22,013 bases of DNA from CAJWPI01 sp964635015 (GCA_964635015.1 CAZWMS010000027.1:1-22013), one strand, 5' to 3'; positions 1 through 7,298 are shown, numbered from the stretch's first letter. The notes: generated by a model not told the origin, from the letters alone. A program made the numbers and translations.

Positions 1-82
1 AAAATGTCTGTTACCGCACGACTTGCATGTATTAAGCCTACCGCCAGCGTTCAATCTGAGCCATGATCAAACTCTTCAATTT
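1..82 (-). rRNA. rrs: 16S ribosomal RNA, 5' end (partial, runs off left edge)
   Basis: On the minus strand this reads AATTGAAGAGTTTGATCATG and continues through the conserved start of bacterial 16S rRNA (GATTGAACGCTGGCGG, then CATGCAAGTC). Only the first ~82 nt of the gene are inside the window; the rest of the rrn operon lies to the left. The mature 5' end is placed at 82 by alignment from memory with the E. coli start AAATTGAAGAG. The gene is transcribed leftward, in the same direction as tyrS. Confidence 0.97.
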
Positions 83-93
83 AATTGATTAAC

Positions 94-123
94 GTGTCTT
101 ATCTTATAAAGATACATAGACAC
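94..123 (-). other. Hairpin in the 16S leader next to the mature 5' end
   Basis: On the minus strand GTGTCT (123-118) pairs with AGACAC (99-94), and inside it TATCTT (114-109) pairs with AAGATA (105-100). The loop is TAT, and a 3-nt bulge (ATG) separates the two helices. This gives 12 base pairs about 12 nt before the mature 16S end. It is probably part of the pre-rRNA leader used in folding or processing; that role is inferred from position only. Confidence 0.6.
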
Positions 124-155
124 AAAAAAAACCAGAAAATATACACTTATTAAAA

Positions 156-215
156 GGCACATTAACTGGCTGGTAAGTGCGCCTAATTACAGACGCCCAC
201 ACGAATTACTTGCTT
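156..215 (-). promoter_or_regulatory. rrn leader with boxC-like element and small stem
   Basis: The minus strand carries AAGCAAGTAATTCGTGTGGG (215-196). This closely matches the stretch AAGCAATTCGTGTGGG that follows boxA in Pseudomonas 16S leaders, and TGTGTGGGCACT in E. coli (recalled, not searched). Downstream, GGCGCA (183-178) can pair with TGTGCC (161-156), including one G-U pair. The sequence before 215 (AGTTTTTTAAAA, 232-221) may be a degenerate boxA for antitermination, but it matches the consensus poorly. Confidence 0.6.
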
Positions 216-225
216 ATAAAATTTT

Positions 226-252
226 AAAAAACTCCCCTCTTCATAAAAGGGG
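226..252 (-). terminator. Terminator-like hairpin with U-tract between tyrS and 16S rRNA
   Basis: On the minus strand CCCCTTT (252-246), loop TATGA, AGAGGGG (240-234) form a 7-bp stem with one G-U pair, followed by AG and a run of six T (231-226). It has the form of an intrinsic terminator for tyrS. However, it starts where transcription from the TATAAT at 263-258 should begin, so it could instead be the first structure of the pre-rRNA transcript. A weaker hairpin CCTTT/AAAGG with five T (287-268) sits just after the tyrS stop codon. Confidence 0.55.
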
Positions 253-257
253 CTGAA

Positions 258-263
258 ATTATA
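258..263 (-). promoter_or_regulatory. Candidate rrn promoter -10 box
   Basis: A perfect TATAAT on the minus strand, preceded by TG one base upstream (TGTATAAT), is followed by TTCAGCCCC. The C-rich stretch near the expected start resembles the GC-rich discriminator of rRNA promoters under stringent control. No good -35 box is seen at 16-18 bp spacing (CTTTAT at 17 bp). It lies between the tyrS stop and the rrn leader elements, where an rrn promoter is expected. Confidence 0.5.
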
Positions 264-290
264 CATCAAAAACCTTTTAAATAAAGGAAT

Positions 291-1484
291 TTAAGCAACC
301 CTAATCTTAGCAAATTTCCTTTTTCCAACTTGGAAAAGATGGTATTTGTTTTTTAAAACTACATAAGATGTATCGAATACCTTCTCTCCCTCAACTCTAA
401 CACCACCTTGTTTCATAAGTCTTATTGCCTCAGAAGTACTTGATACTAAACCTGCTTCTTTTAAAACACGAGGTAGACTCAATGAGTCATCATCCAAGAT
501 AAGGGCTATCTTATTAATATTTGAAGGCCTTTTTTTCTTTTGGAACTGCCTAATAAAATTTTCCTTCGCTTTAATTCCAGCTTTTTTTCCATGAAATCTA
601 TCTACTATTTCTTCTGCTAAAATGAACTTTATATTTCTTGGGTTTTCTCCCTCTTTCTGAGAATTTCTTAGTTTTTTTATCTCAATATTAGACTTAAAAC
701 TCAAGAGCTCAAAATAACGCCACATTAACTCATCAGTAATAGACATAATCTTTCCAAAGAGTTCTTCTTTTTTCTCGTTAAGAGCTACATAATTTCCAAA
801 AGATTTTGACATCTTCTTAACTCCATCTAGTCCTTCTAGCAGGGGTACAGTCAAAATAGATTGAGGGTTTAATCCATAATATTTCTGAACTTCTCTTCCC
901 AGTAATAAATTAAATTTTTGATCTGTTCCCCCCAATTCTACATCTGCTTTTAACATTACAGAGTCATATCCTTGCAAAAGGGGGTAAAGGAATTCATGAA
1001 TAGAGATTGGTTTCCTTGATTTATATCTTCTACTAAAATCTTCTCTTTCTAACATCCTGGCTACAGTTTGTGTAGACAGAAGGTCTATAAACTTTTGGGG
1101 AGAAAATTTATTCATCCATTCGGAGTTATATCGAATCTCAGTTTTTTTTGGGTCTAAAATCTTAAATATTTGCTTTTTATAGGTTTGGGAATTCTTTTTA
1201 ATTAGATTCTCTGAAAGTACTGGTCTAGTTTCGTTTACTCCAGATGGATCGCCAACTAATCCTGTAAAATCTCCTATCAAGAATATAACTTTATGCCCAA
1301 ATTCTTGAAATAGCTTTAGTTTGTTTATTAGAACTGTATGTCCCAGATGTAAGTCTGGAGAAGTAGGGTCAAATCCTGCCTTAACTCTTAAGGGCTTTCC
1401 TTTTTTTATTTGTTTTAAAAAATAATTCTTCGGAATTACTTCTTCCACCCCTCTCAACAAATTATTTAAGTCTGTTTTATTCAT
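291..1484 (-). CDS. tyrS: Tyrosyl-tRNA synthetase (TyrZ-type)
   Basis: Class I aminoacyl-tRNA synthetase that charges tRNA-Tyr with tyrosine in the cytoplasm. The protein has the HIGH-type motif in PDLHLGHT (H46-H49), the KMSKS loop at residues 224-228 (GVKKMSKSFGN), and a C-terminal S4 RNA-binding region (about residues 335-395). The length of 397 aa and the GFDPTSPDLHLGH signature fit the shorter TyrZ/H. influenzae-type branch rather than E. coli TyrS. I chose ATG at 1484, where family homology begins (MNKTDLNNLL). A longer reading from TTG at 1559 adds 25 hydrophobic/basic residues without homology. The gene is divergent from the M23 peptidase and lies directly upstream of the 16S gene, in the same direction. 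No T-box or similar leader is evident in the 92 bp upstream. Confidence 0.96.
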   Translation of the reverse strand: MNKTDLNNLLRGVEEVIPKNYFLKQIKKGKPLRVKAGFDPTSPDLHLGHTVLINKLKLFQEFGHKVIFLIGDFTGLVGDPSGVNETRPVLSENLIKKNSQTYKKQIFKILDPKKTEIRYNSEWMNKFSPQKFIDLLSTQTVARMLEREDFSRRYKSRKPISIHEFLYPLLQGYDSVMLKADVELGGTDQKFNLLLGREVQKYYGLNPQSILTVPLLEGLDGVKKMSKSFGNYVALNEKKEELFGKIMSITDELMWRYFELLSFKSNIEIKKLRNSQKEGENPRNIKFILAEEIVDRFHGKKAGIKAKENFIRQFQKKKRPSNINKIALILDDDSLSLPRVLKEAGLVSSTSEAIRLMKQGGVRVEGEKVFDTSYVVLKNKYHLFQVGKRKFAKIRVA

Positions 1485-1494
1485 CTTCAAACTT

Positions 1495-1502
1495 ATTATA
1501 AT
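1495..1502. promoter_or_regulatory. Self-complementary -10 candidate in the tyrS/M23 divergent region
   Basis: The 8-mer ATTATAAT is its own reverse complement, so a perfect TATAAT is offered to both strands: 1500-1495 toward tyrS and 1497-1502 toward the M23 gene. Toward tyrS it lies only about 10 nt before the chosen ATG, giving a nearly leaderless transcript. Toward the M23 gene the leader would be about 70 nt. No strong -35 boxes are seen on either side. Confidence 0.35.
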
Positions 1503-1576
1503 CCTTCTTATAAAAATAAACCTTGGACTAATAAAACTAATATTAACTAATATTTCCAATTTTATAGAAGAGAACT

Positions 1577-2881
1577 ATGTTCCTAAAAACAGCAAGATGG
1601 TTTAAAAGCATCCTAAGTAACTACCCAAAAAAACATATTTATATTTTTTTGGGATGTCTACCTTTATTTATTATCATCTTGTTTTTATCTAACCTTGACC
1701 TTAAATCTAAATTCTATGAGGGTAGCCTAAAAAGTAAAATTCCCCTTAAAGAGGTTGGTGCTAAGAAAAAGTTAGTAGAAAAATATATTTCAACAAGTCT
1801 TAGAGAGACCATAATAAGACGCAATGATTCCTTGTTTTCTATTCTAGAAAAATTAAGGGTGAATAAAGAAAATATCCTCAAATTAATTAATTCAAAGAAT
1901 AGTCATCATTTTTCAGATATAAAAATAGGAGAAACAATCTCTATTAGAATAAATGACTTAAATAATGAAGTAATATATCTAAGATATATAAAAGATTATA
2001 AGTCTGGGATAGAAGCTACCCTAGTAGAAGGTGAGTACAAAATCACACCCTATAAACTAGAAACTGAAAAGCAAAAGATCTTTAAGAAAGTAATTATTAA
2101 AGATTCACTGTACTCTTCTGGCCTTAAAGCTGGCATTCCTGACAGTGTAATAATGGACCTGGTATATATTTTTGGATGGGATTTAGATTTTGTTCACGAT
2201 ATTAGACCAGGTGATACATTTAGCCTTATTTATGAAGAAATATACATAGAGGGGATAAAGCAAATAGATGGTGATATTCTCATTGCAGAATTTATTAACC
2301 AAGGGAAAACTCATACGGCTTTAAGGTTTAAACTTTCATCGGGTTTATCTGAATACTTCAACTTGCTTGGAAGAAATGTGAAAAAAGCTTTTTTAAGATC
2401 TCCTGTTAAATTTAGTTACGTAAGTTCAAAATATAATTTACGAAGAAAACACCCAATTCTCCATAAAATAAGAGCACATACTGGTGTAGATTATGCTGCA
2501 AGAAAAGGTACTCCTGTAAGAGCAACTGGAGAAGGAACGGTCAGCTATGTTGGACTTAAGGGCGGATATGGAAATTTAGTAGAAATAAAACACTCTGAAG
2601 ATTACTCTACTAGATATGCTCACTTAAACTCCTTTCATCCAAATATAAAAGTGGGTAAAAAAGTTGGTCAGTCAAGTGTTATTGGCTATGTGGGGAATAC
2701 AGGTATGGCAACTGGATCACACTTGCATTACGAGTTTCATGTTAATGGAAAACATACTGACCCTCTTAAGGTTATTTTCCCTAATGCTAAACCCATAAAT
2801 TCGATAGAAAAAGAAAGATTTTTAGCTCATTCAAACAAACTATTTAAAGAATTAAGAAATTATCAATCCTTCTTGTATTAA
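1577..2881 (+). CDS. M23 family murein DD-endopeptidase (MepM/OapA-like)
   Basis: Membrane-anchored zinc peptidase predicted to cut peptidoglycan cross-links in the periplasm during wall growth. A single N-terminal transmembrane segment (about residues 21-40, IYIFLGCLPLFIIILFLS) is followed by a LysM/OapA-like region (about 75-130), a middle domain (about 160-255) and a C-terminal LytM/M23 domain (about 280-395). The metal ligands are visible: HTGVD (H301, D305) and HLH (H382, H384), plus H349 in YAHL. At 434 aa it has the usual length for the MepM group. AGAAGAG lies just before the ATG. It is 13 bp upstream of anmK and is likely co-transcribed with it, joining wall cleavage to recycling of the released muropeptide sugars. 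Confidence 0.93.
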   Translation: MFLKTARWFKSILSNYPKKHIYIFLGCLPLFIIILFLSNLDLKSKFYEGSLKSKIPLKEVGAKKKLVEKYISTSLRETIIRRNDSLFSILEKLRVNKENILKLINSKNSHHFSDIKIGETISIRINDLNNEVIYLRYIKDYKSGIEATLVEGEYKITPYKLETEKQKIFKKVIIKDSLYSSGLKAGIPDSVIMDLVYIFGWDLDFVHDIRPGDTFSLIYEEIYIEGIKQIDGDILIAEFINQGKTHTALRFKLSSGLSEYFNLLGRNVKKAFLRSPVKFSYVSSKYNLRRKHPILHKIRAHTGVDYAARKGTPVRATGEGTVSYVGLKGGYGNLVEIKHSEDYSTRYAHLNSFHPNIKVGKKVGQSSVIGYVGNTGMATGSHLHYEFHVNGKHTDPLKVIFPNAKPINSIEKERFLAHSNKLFKELRNYQSFLY

Positions 2882-2894
2882 GATATAAGAGAAA

Positions 2895-3998
2895 ATGCAC
2901 GATTTATATGTAGGTCTGATGTCTGGAACTAGCGTTGATTCAGTAGATGCTGTAGTAGTGGACTTTTCAAAAAATAAAATAAAAATTTTAAATCAAGATT
3001 GCTATGAAATCCCTTATTTGATTAAAAAAGAAATCCTAGATAATACAAAGTCAAGTACCATTAACAAAAAAGAAATAACGCGTCTTGACAAGGAATTAGG
3101 TGAACTATTTTCAAGGGTTATTAATGATGTGTTAAAAAAAACTAATTTAAACCACAAACAAATTAAAGCTATAGGCAGCCATGGACAAACCATTAAACAC
3201 TCGCCTAACTCTAAACCTCCTTTTAGCCTGCAGATAGGTGACCCCTCTATAATTGCTAAGAAATGTAAGATTCCTACTGTTGGAGACTTTAGAAGTGGAG
3301 ATGTATTGTCGGGAGGTCAAGGAGCGCCATTAGCCCCTTTATTCCATAATTATTTATTAAACTTAAAAAAAGAGGACTCATTAGTCATAAACATAGGGGG
3401 TATAGCAAATATCTCTGTATTGAAAACAGGTAGCCAAGATGTTATCGGATATGATATTGGACCAGGAAATTGTTTACTAGATTCCTGGGCTAGATTTTCT
3501 AAAAAAGGAGAATTTGATAAAGGAGGAAAATGGGCCTCCACTGGTAAACTTAATAAAAGATTGCTTAATATCTTTCTAAAAGAAGCTTATTTTGAAAAAG
3601 ATTTTCCTAAAAGTACAGGTACAGATTTTTTTAATATTGAATGGATAAAAAGAAAATTAAAAATTCTAGGTTCATTTTTAAAGAACAAAGATGTCCAGGC
3701 TACTCTTTTAGAATTAACTTCAAAAACAATATATCTAGAAATAAAAAAATTTAATCTTTCAACAAATAATATCTATATTTGTGGAGGTGGTATTCATAAT
3801 AAAGAGTTAATTTCTAACTTAGAAAATAAGCTCGGATGTAAAACACAATCCACACAAAGATTGAACATTAACCCAGACTTTATGGAGGCTGTATGCTTTG
3901 CCTGGCTTGCTAAACAAAGATTAAATAACATTACTTTTGAATTATCTAATTTAACAGGAAGCAAAGGGAAGGTGTTTCTGGGTAGGATATGGAAATAA
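2895..3998 (+). CDS. anmK: Anhydro-N-acetylmuramic acid kinase
   Basis: Phosphorylates and opens 1,6-anhydro-MurNAc to MurNAc-6-phosphate using ATP, a cytoplasmic step in recycling of cell-wall sugars. The N terminus GLMSGTSVDSVDA is diagnostic. Further family signatures are GSHGQTIKHSP, GDFRSGDVLSGGQGAPLAP and NIGGIANIS, followed by GYDIGPGNCLLD, FDKGGKWA and, near the C terminus, CGGGIHNKEL. The length of 367 aa matches the E. coli enzyme (369). It starts 13 bp after the M23 gene with AAGAGAA as ribosome binding site. It ends one base before the convergent erpA stop, leaving no space for a separate terminator. Confidence 0.97.
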   Translation: MHDLYVGLMSGTSVDSVDAVVVDFSKNKIKILNQDCYEIPYLIKKEILDNTKSSTINKKEITRLDKELGELFSRVINDVLKKTNLNHKQIKAIGSHGQTIKHSPNSKPPFSLQIGDPSIIAKKCKIPTVGDFRSGDVLSGGQGAPLAPLFHNYLLNLKKEDSLVINIGGIANISVLKTGSQDVIGYDIGPGNCLLDSWARFSKKGEFDKGGKWASTGKLNKRLLNIFLKEAYFEKDFPKSTGTDFFNIEWIKRKLKILGSFLKNKDVQATLLELTSKTIYLEIKKFNLSTNNIYICGGGIHNKELISNLENKLGCKTQSTQRLNINPDFMEAVCFAWLAKQRLNNITFELSNLTGSKGKVFLGRIWK

Positions 3999-3999
3999 A

Positions 4000-4347
4000 C
4001 TAGATGGAGAAAGACTCACCGCACCCACAGGTGGTTATAGCATTTGGATTCTTAATAATAAACTTAGAGCCACTTAAATCCTCTATATAATCTACTGTAG
4101 ATCCAAGTAAATATTGAAGGCTTAATGGATCAATAATCAAATTAGCTCCTTCTTTGCTTACACAAGTATCTTCTTCATCTACAGATTCATCGAATGAGAA
4201 TCCGTATTGAAAACCCGAACAGCCTCCCCCCGTAACATAAACCCTTAGGTTTACTTTAACTTCTGATTGCTGCTCAGACTGAGACAATATTTTTTTTACA
4301 GCTCCATCTGTCAAATTCAATTCATTTGGATCAAATGTATCTATCAT
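4000..4347 (-). CDS. erpA: Iron-sulfur cluster insertion protein ErpA
   Basis: A-type carrier that passes Fe-S clusters to apo-enzymes such as those of isoprenoid synthesis. The 115-aa protein has the three ligand cysteines of the family: C43 in TGGGCSGFQYGF, and C107 and C109 in TTCGCGESF at the C terminus. The short N terminus (NELNLTDGAVKKI) is typical of ErpA. ErpA rather than IscA or SufA is preferred because of this sequence and because erpA lies beside argC/anmK in pseudomonads. It starts 4 bp after the argC stop, so the two are probably one transcript. Loss of this gene is lethal in aerobically grown E. coli, so an essential role is likely here too. Confidence 0.93.
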   Translation of the reverse strand: MIDTFDPNELNLTDGAVKKILSQSEQQSEVKVNLRVYVTGGGCSGFQYGFSFDESVDEEDTCVSKEGANLIIDPLSLQYLLGSTVDYIEDLSGSKFIIKNPNAITTCGCGESFSI

Positions 4348-4351
4348 TGTT

Positions 4352-5380
4352 TTAGTTTAAACTTAATTTAACTTCAAAACCAAACATTAAATTAAAACAT
4401 TCTATGGCCTGTCCTGAAGCTCCCTTTACAAGATTGTCTATTGCAGAAATTACTACTATTTGATTCTTTATTGTTGAATCAAAAAGAGCTATCTGACAAT
4501 TATTGGTATTGTTGACATCCCTCAATGAGGGTATTTGGTTATCCTCAAGTACATTAACGTTTGCAGAATGGGCATAAAAAGATTTATATGTTTTTACAAG
4601 ATTGTCTGATCTTAATTTATGGAATTGGATATAAGAAGTTATATAAATTCCTCTCATTAAGGGTAGTAAATGCGGCACAAAACTTAGTTCAATTTCAGAG
4701 GAGGAAAGAGATTCTATTACCTCTTTTATTTCAGGATAATGCCTATGACCACCCACACTATAAGCTTTGAAGTTTCCTTTTAATTCACTTTTTAAATGTC
4801 TGTCTACAGGAGTTCGGCCAGCACCACTAATTCCAGATTTTGCATCAATTACTACTGCTTTTATAGTATTCTGCGTGTTAAACAAAGGAAGGATAGATAA
4901 AATACTAGCTGTAGGATAACAACCAGGAACTGAGACCAAACCTGAGGTCTGTATTTTCTTTGAATTGAGCTCAGTAAGGCCATATGTAGATTGTCTTAAA
5001 AGATTAGGAGCTGAGTGTTTCTTTCCATACCAAGATTCCCAAATTTTTGAATCCTTTATCCTGAAATCTGCTGATAGATCTATAATTTTTATTCCCATTT
5101 GTAAGAAGGGTTGAACAAGATTCATTGAAACTCCATGAGGAGTAGCAAAGAATATTGCATCACACTTAAGAAAGTTATCATCCTTTAGTAAGCAAAATTT
5201 TATATCTTCATCCAGATTGATTTGTGGAAAGATTTCCTTTATTTTTTTTCCATTTAACTGCCTAGAACTTACAGCTACTAAGTCTATTTCTGGGTGAAAA
5301 GAGATAAATTTAAGTAATTCTTCTCCAGCCATTCCAGAGCCTCCAATTACTCCAACTTTAATTTTACTTCTTGCTTTCAT
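4352..5380 (-). CDS. argC: N-acetyl-gamma-glutamyl-phosphate reductase
   Basis: Third enzyme of arginine synthesis: NADPH-dependent reduction of N-acetyl-glutamyl-5-phosphate to the semialdehyde, in the cytoplasm. The nucleotide-binding loop GVIGGSGMAGEELLK (about residues 10-24) opens the Rossmann fold, FFATPHGVS (about 77-85) follows, and the catalytic cysteine is C154 in SVPGCYPTAS. VDAKSGISGAGR and the His-containing GGHRHYPEI are also family signatures. At 342 aa it is a normal long-form ArgC. The ATG at 5380 is the best start, although no strong Shine-Dalgarno is seen. It heads the argC-erpA unit and is divergent from thiD. Confidence 0.96.
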   Translation of the reverse strand: MKARSKIKVGVIGGSGMAGEELLKFISFHPEIDLVAVSSRQLNGKKIKEIFPQINLDEDIKFCLLKDDNFLKCDAIFFATPHGVSMNLVQPFLQMGIKIIDLSADFRIKDSKIWESWYGKKHSAPNLLRQSTYGLTELNSKKIQTSGLVSVPGCYPTASILSILPLFNTQNTIKAVVIDAKSGISGAGRTPVDRHLKSELKGNFKAYSVGGHRHYPEIKEVIESLSSSEIELSFVPHLLPLMRGIYITSYIQFHKLRSDNLVKTYKSFYAHSANVNVLEDNQIPSLRDVNNTNNCQIALFDSTIKNQIVVISAIDNLVKGASGQAIECFNLMFGFEVKLSLN

Positions 5381-5421
5381 GGGCTATTAGACTTTAATCT
5401 AGGTTTAATTAAGGGTGGCGC

Positions 5422-5427
5422 ATTATA
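5422..5427 (-). promoter_or_regulatory. Candidate argC promoter -10 box
   Basis: On the minus strand CTTTATAATGCGCCACCC contains a perfect TATAAT followed by a GC-rich discriminator. It lies 42 nt before the argC ATG, and a poor -35 (GGTTGC, 16 bp spacing) is upstream. The same bases read TATAAA on the plus strand (5424-5429), 32 nt before the thiD start, so this short segment may serve both divergent genes. Confidence 0.5.
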
Positions 5428-5460
5428 AAGCCATGCTTTACTAGCAACCAGAGAAATTAA

Positions 5461-6228
5461 TTGAAAACATTTATTCCTACTATCTTAGCTATTAGTGGTC
5501 ATGATCCAACTGGAGGTGCGGGTGTTCAAGCCGATATTGAAACTATAACTGCTTGTGGTGGAAAAGCAGTTACTCTTATAACTTGCCTTACTTCCCAAAA
5601 TACTAAAAAATTTGAGAAATATTATCCTCTTAATGAAAGAATCTTTGCTAAACAAAGCAAATTACTACTATCTGAAAATACTTTAGATGCAATAAAAATT
5701 GGGTCTATAGGAAGTGTGCCCATAATTAAAGAAACCTATAAGCTATTAAAGAAAAGTGAAACAAAAAAGATAATTCTTGACCCCGTAATATACCCTACAG
5801 CTGGAGGAAGGCTCTTAGACGAAAAAATGCTAAAAAGTTCAATAAAACTGTTATTCCCTAATGTATTTTTATTAACCCCCAATAAAGAAGAAGTATTAGA
5901 GATAACTCGTGAAAAAGATGTATTTAGAGGTATAGCAAAATTATTTGCACTAGGAGTTAAAAATATACTTCTAAAAGATTTTAACCCAAATAAAGAAAAA
6001 ATATTTAATAGATTGTATTCAGATGAGAAGACATATCAAGAGTGGGAGATTAGAAGGATACCAGGAAATTATCATGGCACTGGTTGTGCTCTTTCTTCTG
6101 CAATTGCAACTTTCTTTTCTAAAAAAAACAATATCATTGAATCTGTTAATTTAGCACAGAATTTTGTTGTACATGCTATACAAAATTCTAGCAAATTGAT
6201 TAGGGGTAATAGATTCCTAAAGAGGTAG
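5461..6228 (+). CDS. thiD: Hydroxymethylpyrimidine/phosphomethylpyrimidine kinase
   Basis: Ribokinase-fold enzyme that phosphorylates HMP and HMP-phosphate to HMP-pyrophosphate for thiamine synthesis. It begins with the ThiD signature ISGHDPTGGAGVQADIET, has DPVIYPTAGGRLL and LTPNKEEVLEI in the middle, and the anion-hole/catalytic segment HGTGCALSSAIA near residue 210. At 255 aa it has the normal single-domain length. The start must be TTG at 5461: the codon just before it is an in-frame TAA (5458-5460), and the ThiD N terminus follows at once. GAGAA lies 8-9 nt upstream. It is followed 7 bp later by thiE. No TPP riboswitch motif is seen in the 80 bp upstream. Confidence 0.95.
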   Translation: MKTFIPTILAISGHDPTGGAGVQADIETITACGGKAVTLITCLTSQNTKKFEKYYPLNERIFAKQSKLLLSENTLDAIKIGSIGSVPIIKETYKLLKKSETKKIILDPVIYPTAGGRLLDEKMLKSSIKLLFPNVFLLTPNKEEVLEITREKDVFRGIAKLFALGVKNILLKDFNPNKEKIFNRLYSDEKTYQEWEIRRIPGNYHGTGCALSSAIATFFSKKNNIIESVNLAQNFVVHAIQNSSKLIRGNRFLKR

Positions 6229-6235
6229 ATAAAAA

Positions 6236-6853
6236 GTGGTCAACCTCAAGGGCATCTACGCCATAACTCCAGATGGTTTAAAAAGAGAATCTCTCCTTAG
6301 AAAAGTAGAGGACATTTATAGGTCTGGAATAAAAATTGTCCAATATAGAAATAAAACCCTAAGCCATAATGTAAGTATTGAAATTGCAACTGAATTATTA
6401 GAGATCTCAAAAAAATACAACGGAGCCTTGATTATAAATGATGATCCATATATTGCTAAAACCGTAGGTGCCAAGGGAGTTCATCTAGGACAAAAAGATA
6501 TTTCTTTAAAAAAAGCTAGGAAAATTCTGGGCCCCAATTCACTTATAGGAATTTCTTGTCAGAATAATCTAAAACTTGCTCTAAAGGCTCAGGCTGAGGG
6601 GGCTAACTATGTAGCTATAGGTGGTTTGTTTGAAACTACAACTAAAAAAGAAACAATAAAAGTATCTATAACTGAGCTTCGTAATATAGTTGAATCAATT
6701 CTCATACCCGTTGTGGCAATAGGTGGAATAAATAGTCAAAATATAAAAAAAGTGGTAAGAACAAATGTAGATATGTTTGCTATAAGTTCTGGTCTTTTCA
6801 AATCTAAGGACTGTAATAAAACTGCAAAATCTTTATTAAAACTCATTAAATAA
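6236..6853 (+). CDS. thiE: Thiamine-phosphate synthase
   Basis: Joins HMP-pyrophosphate and thiazole phosphate (HET-P) to give thiamine phosphate in the cytoplasm. The TIM-barrel signatures are all present: GIYAITPDGL at the N terminus, IVQYRNK for pyrophosphate binding, LIINDDPYIA, GVHLGQKD, IGISCQN, YVAIGGLFETTTK and VVAIGGIN. The length of 205 aa is standard. The start is GTG at 6236: an in-frame TAA lies two codons upstream (6230-6232), and the AGAGGT ribosome binding site overlaps the end of thiD. It is co-transcribed with thiD. The other thiamine genes (thiC, thiG, thiS) are not in the window. Its stop is one base from the convergent lipoprotein stop. Confidence 0.96.
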   Translation: MVNLKGIYAITPDGLKRESLLRKVEDIYRSGIKIVQYRNKTLSHNVSIEIATELLEISKKYNGALIINDDPYIAKTVGAKGVHLGQKDISLKKARKILGPNSLIGISCQNNLKLALKAQAEGANYVAIGGLFETTTKKETIKVSITELRNIVESILIPVVAIGGINSQNIKKVVRTNVDMFAISSGLFKSKDCNKTAKSLLKLIK

Positions 6854-6854
6854 T

Positions 6855-7298
6855 TTAAGAGTTTACCTTAAGATATACATTCAAAAGCAGCCTTTCCCAG
6901 GAAGACAGATCCGCAATCATTGAACCTCTTGCTGCAAAAGCTTTACTTTCTTTAAAATAGCCTTGTTCCAATCTAATATGAGCTAATCTCAAATAAATAC
7001 TAGCCTCTTCTTTGCTTATTCTTAATGCTCTTTCTAATTTATAGTTAGCTTCTGAAAGGTTGTTACTTTTCCAAAGCTCATCAGCTTCAGAAACTATCCT
7101 TTGTAAAGAGGGTTTGCTTGCATTTATTAGAAGGACTTCAGACTTTAGAAATCTTTTATCAGAAATTAGTAATGGGAGAACAGTACGGAATTTATCAATA
7201 TCTGATATATTTGAAGTATCTAATTTATATTTGAAGGTGGAGGCACAAGAGCTGAGTGCTAATAAGAAAGGTATTATAAATAAAAGTTTAACGTTCAT
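6855..7298 (-). CDS. Small TPR-like outer-membrane lipoprotein, candidate LpoP-type PBP1b activator
   Basis: The N terminus MNVKLLFIIPFLLALSSC is a lipoprotein signal peptide with lipobox LSSC and lipidated Cys18; the next residue is Ala, not Asp, favouring the outer membrane. Residues ~75-140 are helical and look like two degenerate TPR units (SEANYKLERALRISKEEAS, then YLRLAHIRLEQGYFKESKA). The ATG overlaps the mrcB stop as ATGA, so translation is coupled to PBP1b. In Pseudomonas aeruginosa the PBP1b activator LpoP is a TPR-containing lipoprotein encoded next to the PBP1b gene. By position, topology and fold type this 147-aa protein is the likely counterpart. Function is inferred; I cannot show sequence homology to LpoP here. 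Confidence 0.75.
   Translation of the reverse strand: MNVKLLFIIPFLLALSSCASTFKYKLDTSNISDIDKFRTVLPLLISDKRFLKSEVLLINASKPSLQRIVSEADELWKSNNLSEANYKLERALRISKEEASIYLRLAHIRLEQGYFKESKAFAARGSMIADLSSWERLLLNVYLKVNS

Noticed and set aside
1485..1559. Longer tyrS start (TTG at 1559) adding 25 residues
   Set aside because: The added segment is hydrophobic/basic without TyrRS homology, the start is TTG, and homology begins at the ATG at 1484.
5381..5460. TPP riboswitch upstream of thiD
   Set aside because: The 80 bp gap lacks a CTGAGA-type core and is too short for a complete element plus promoter.
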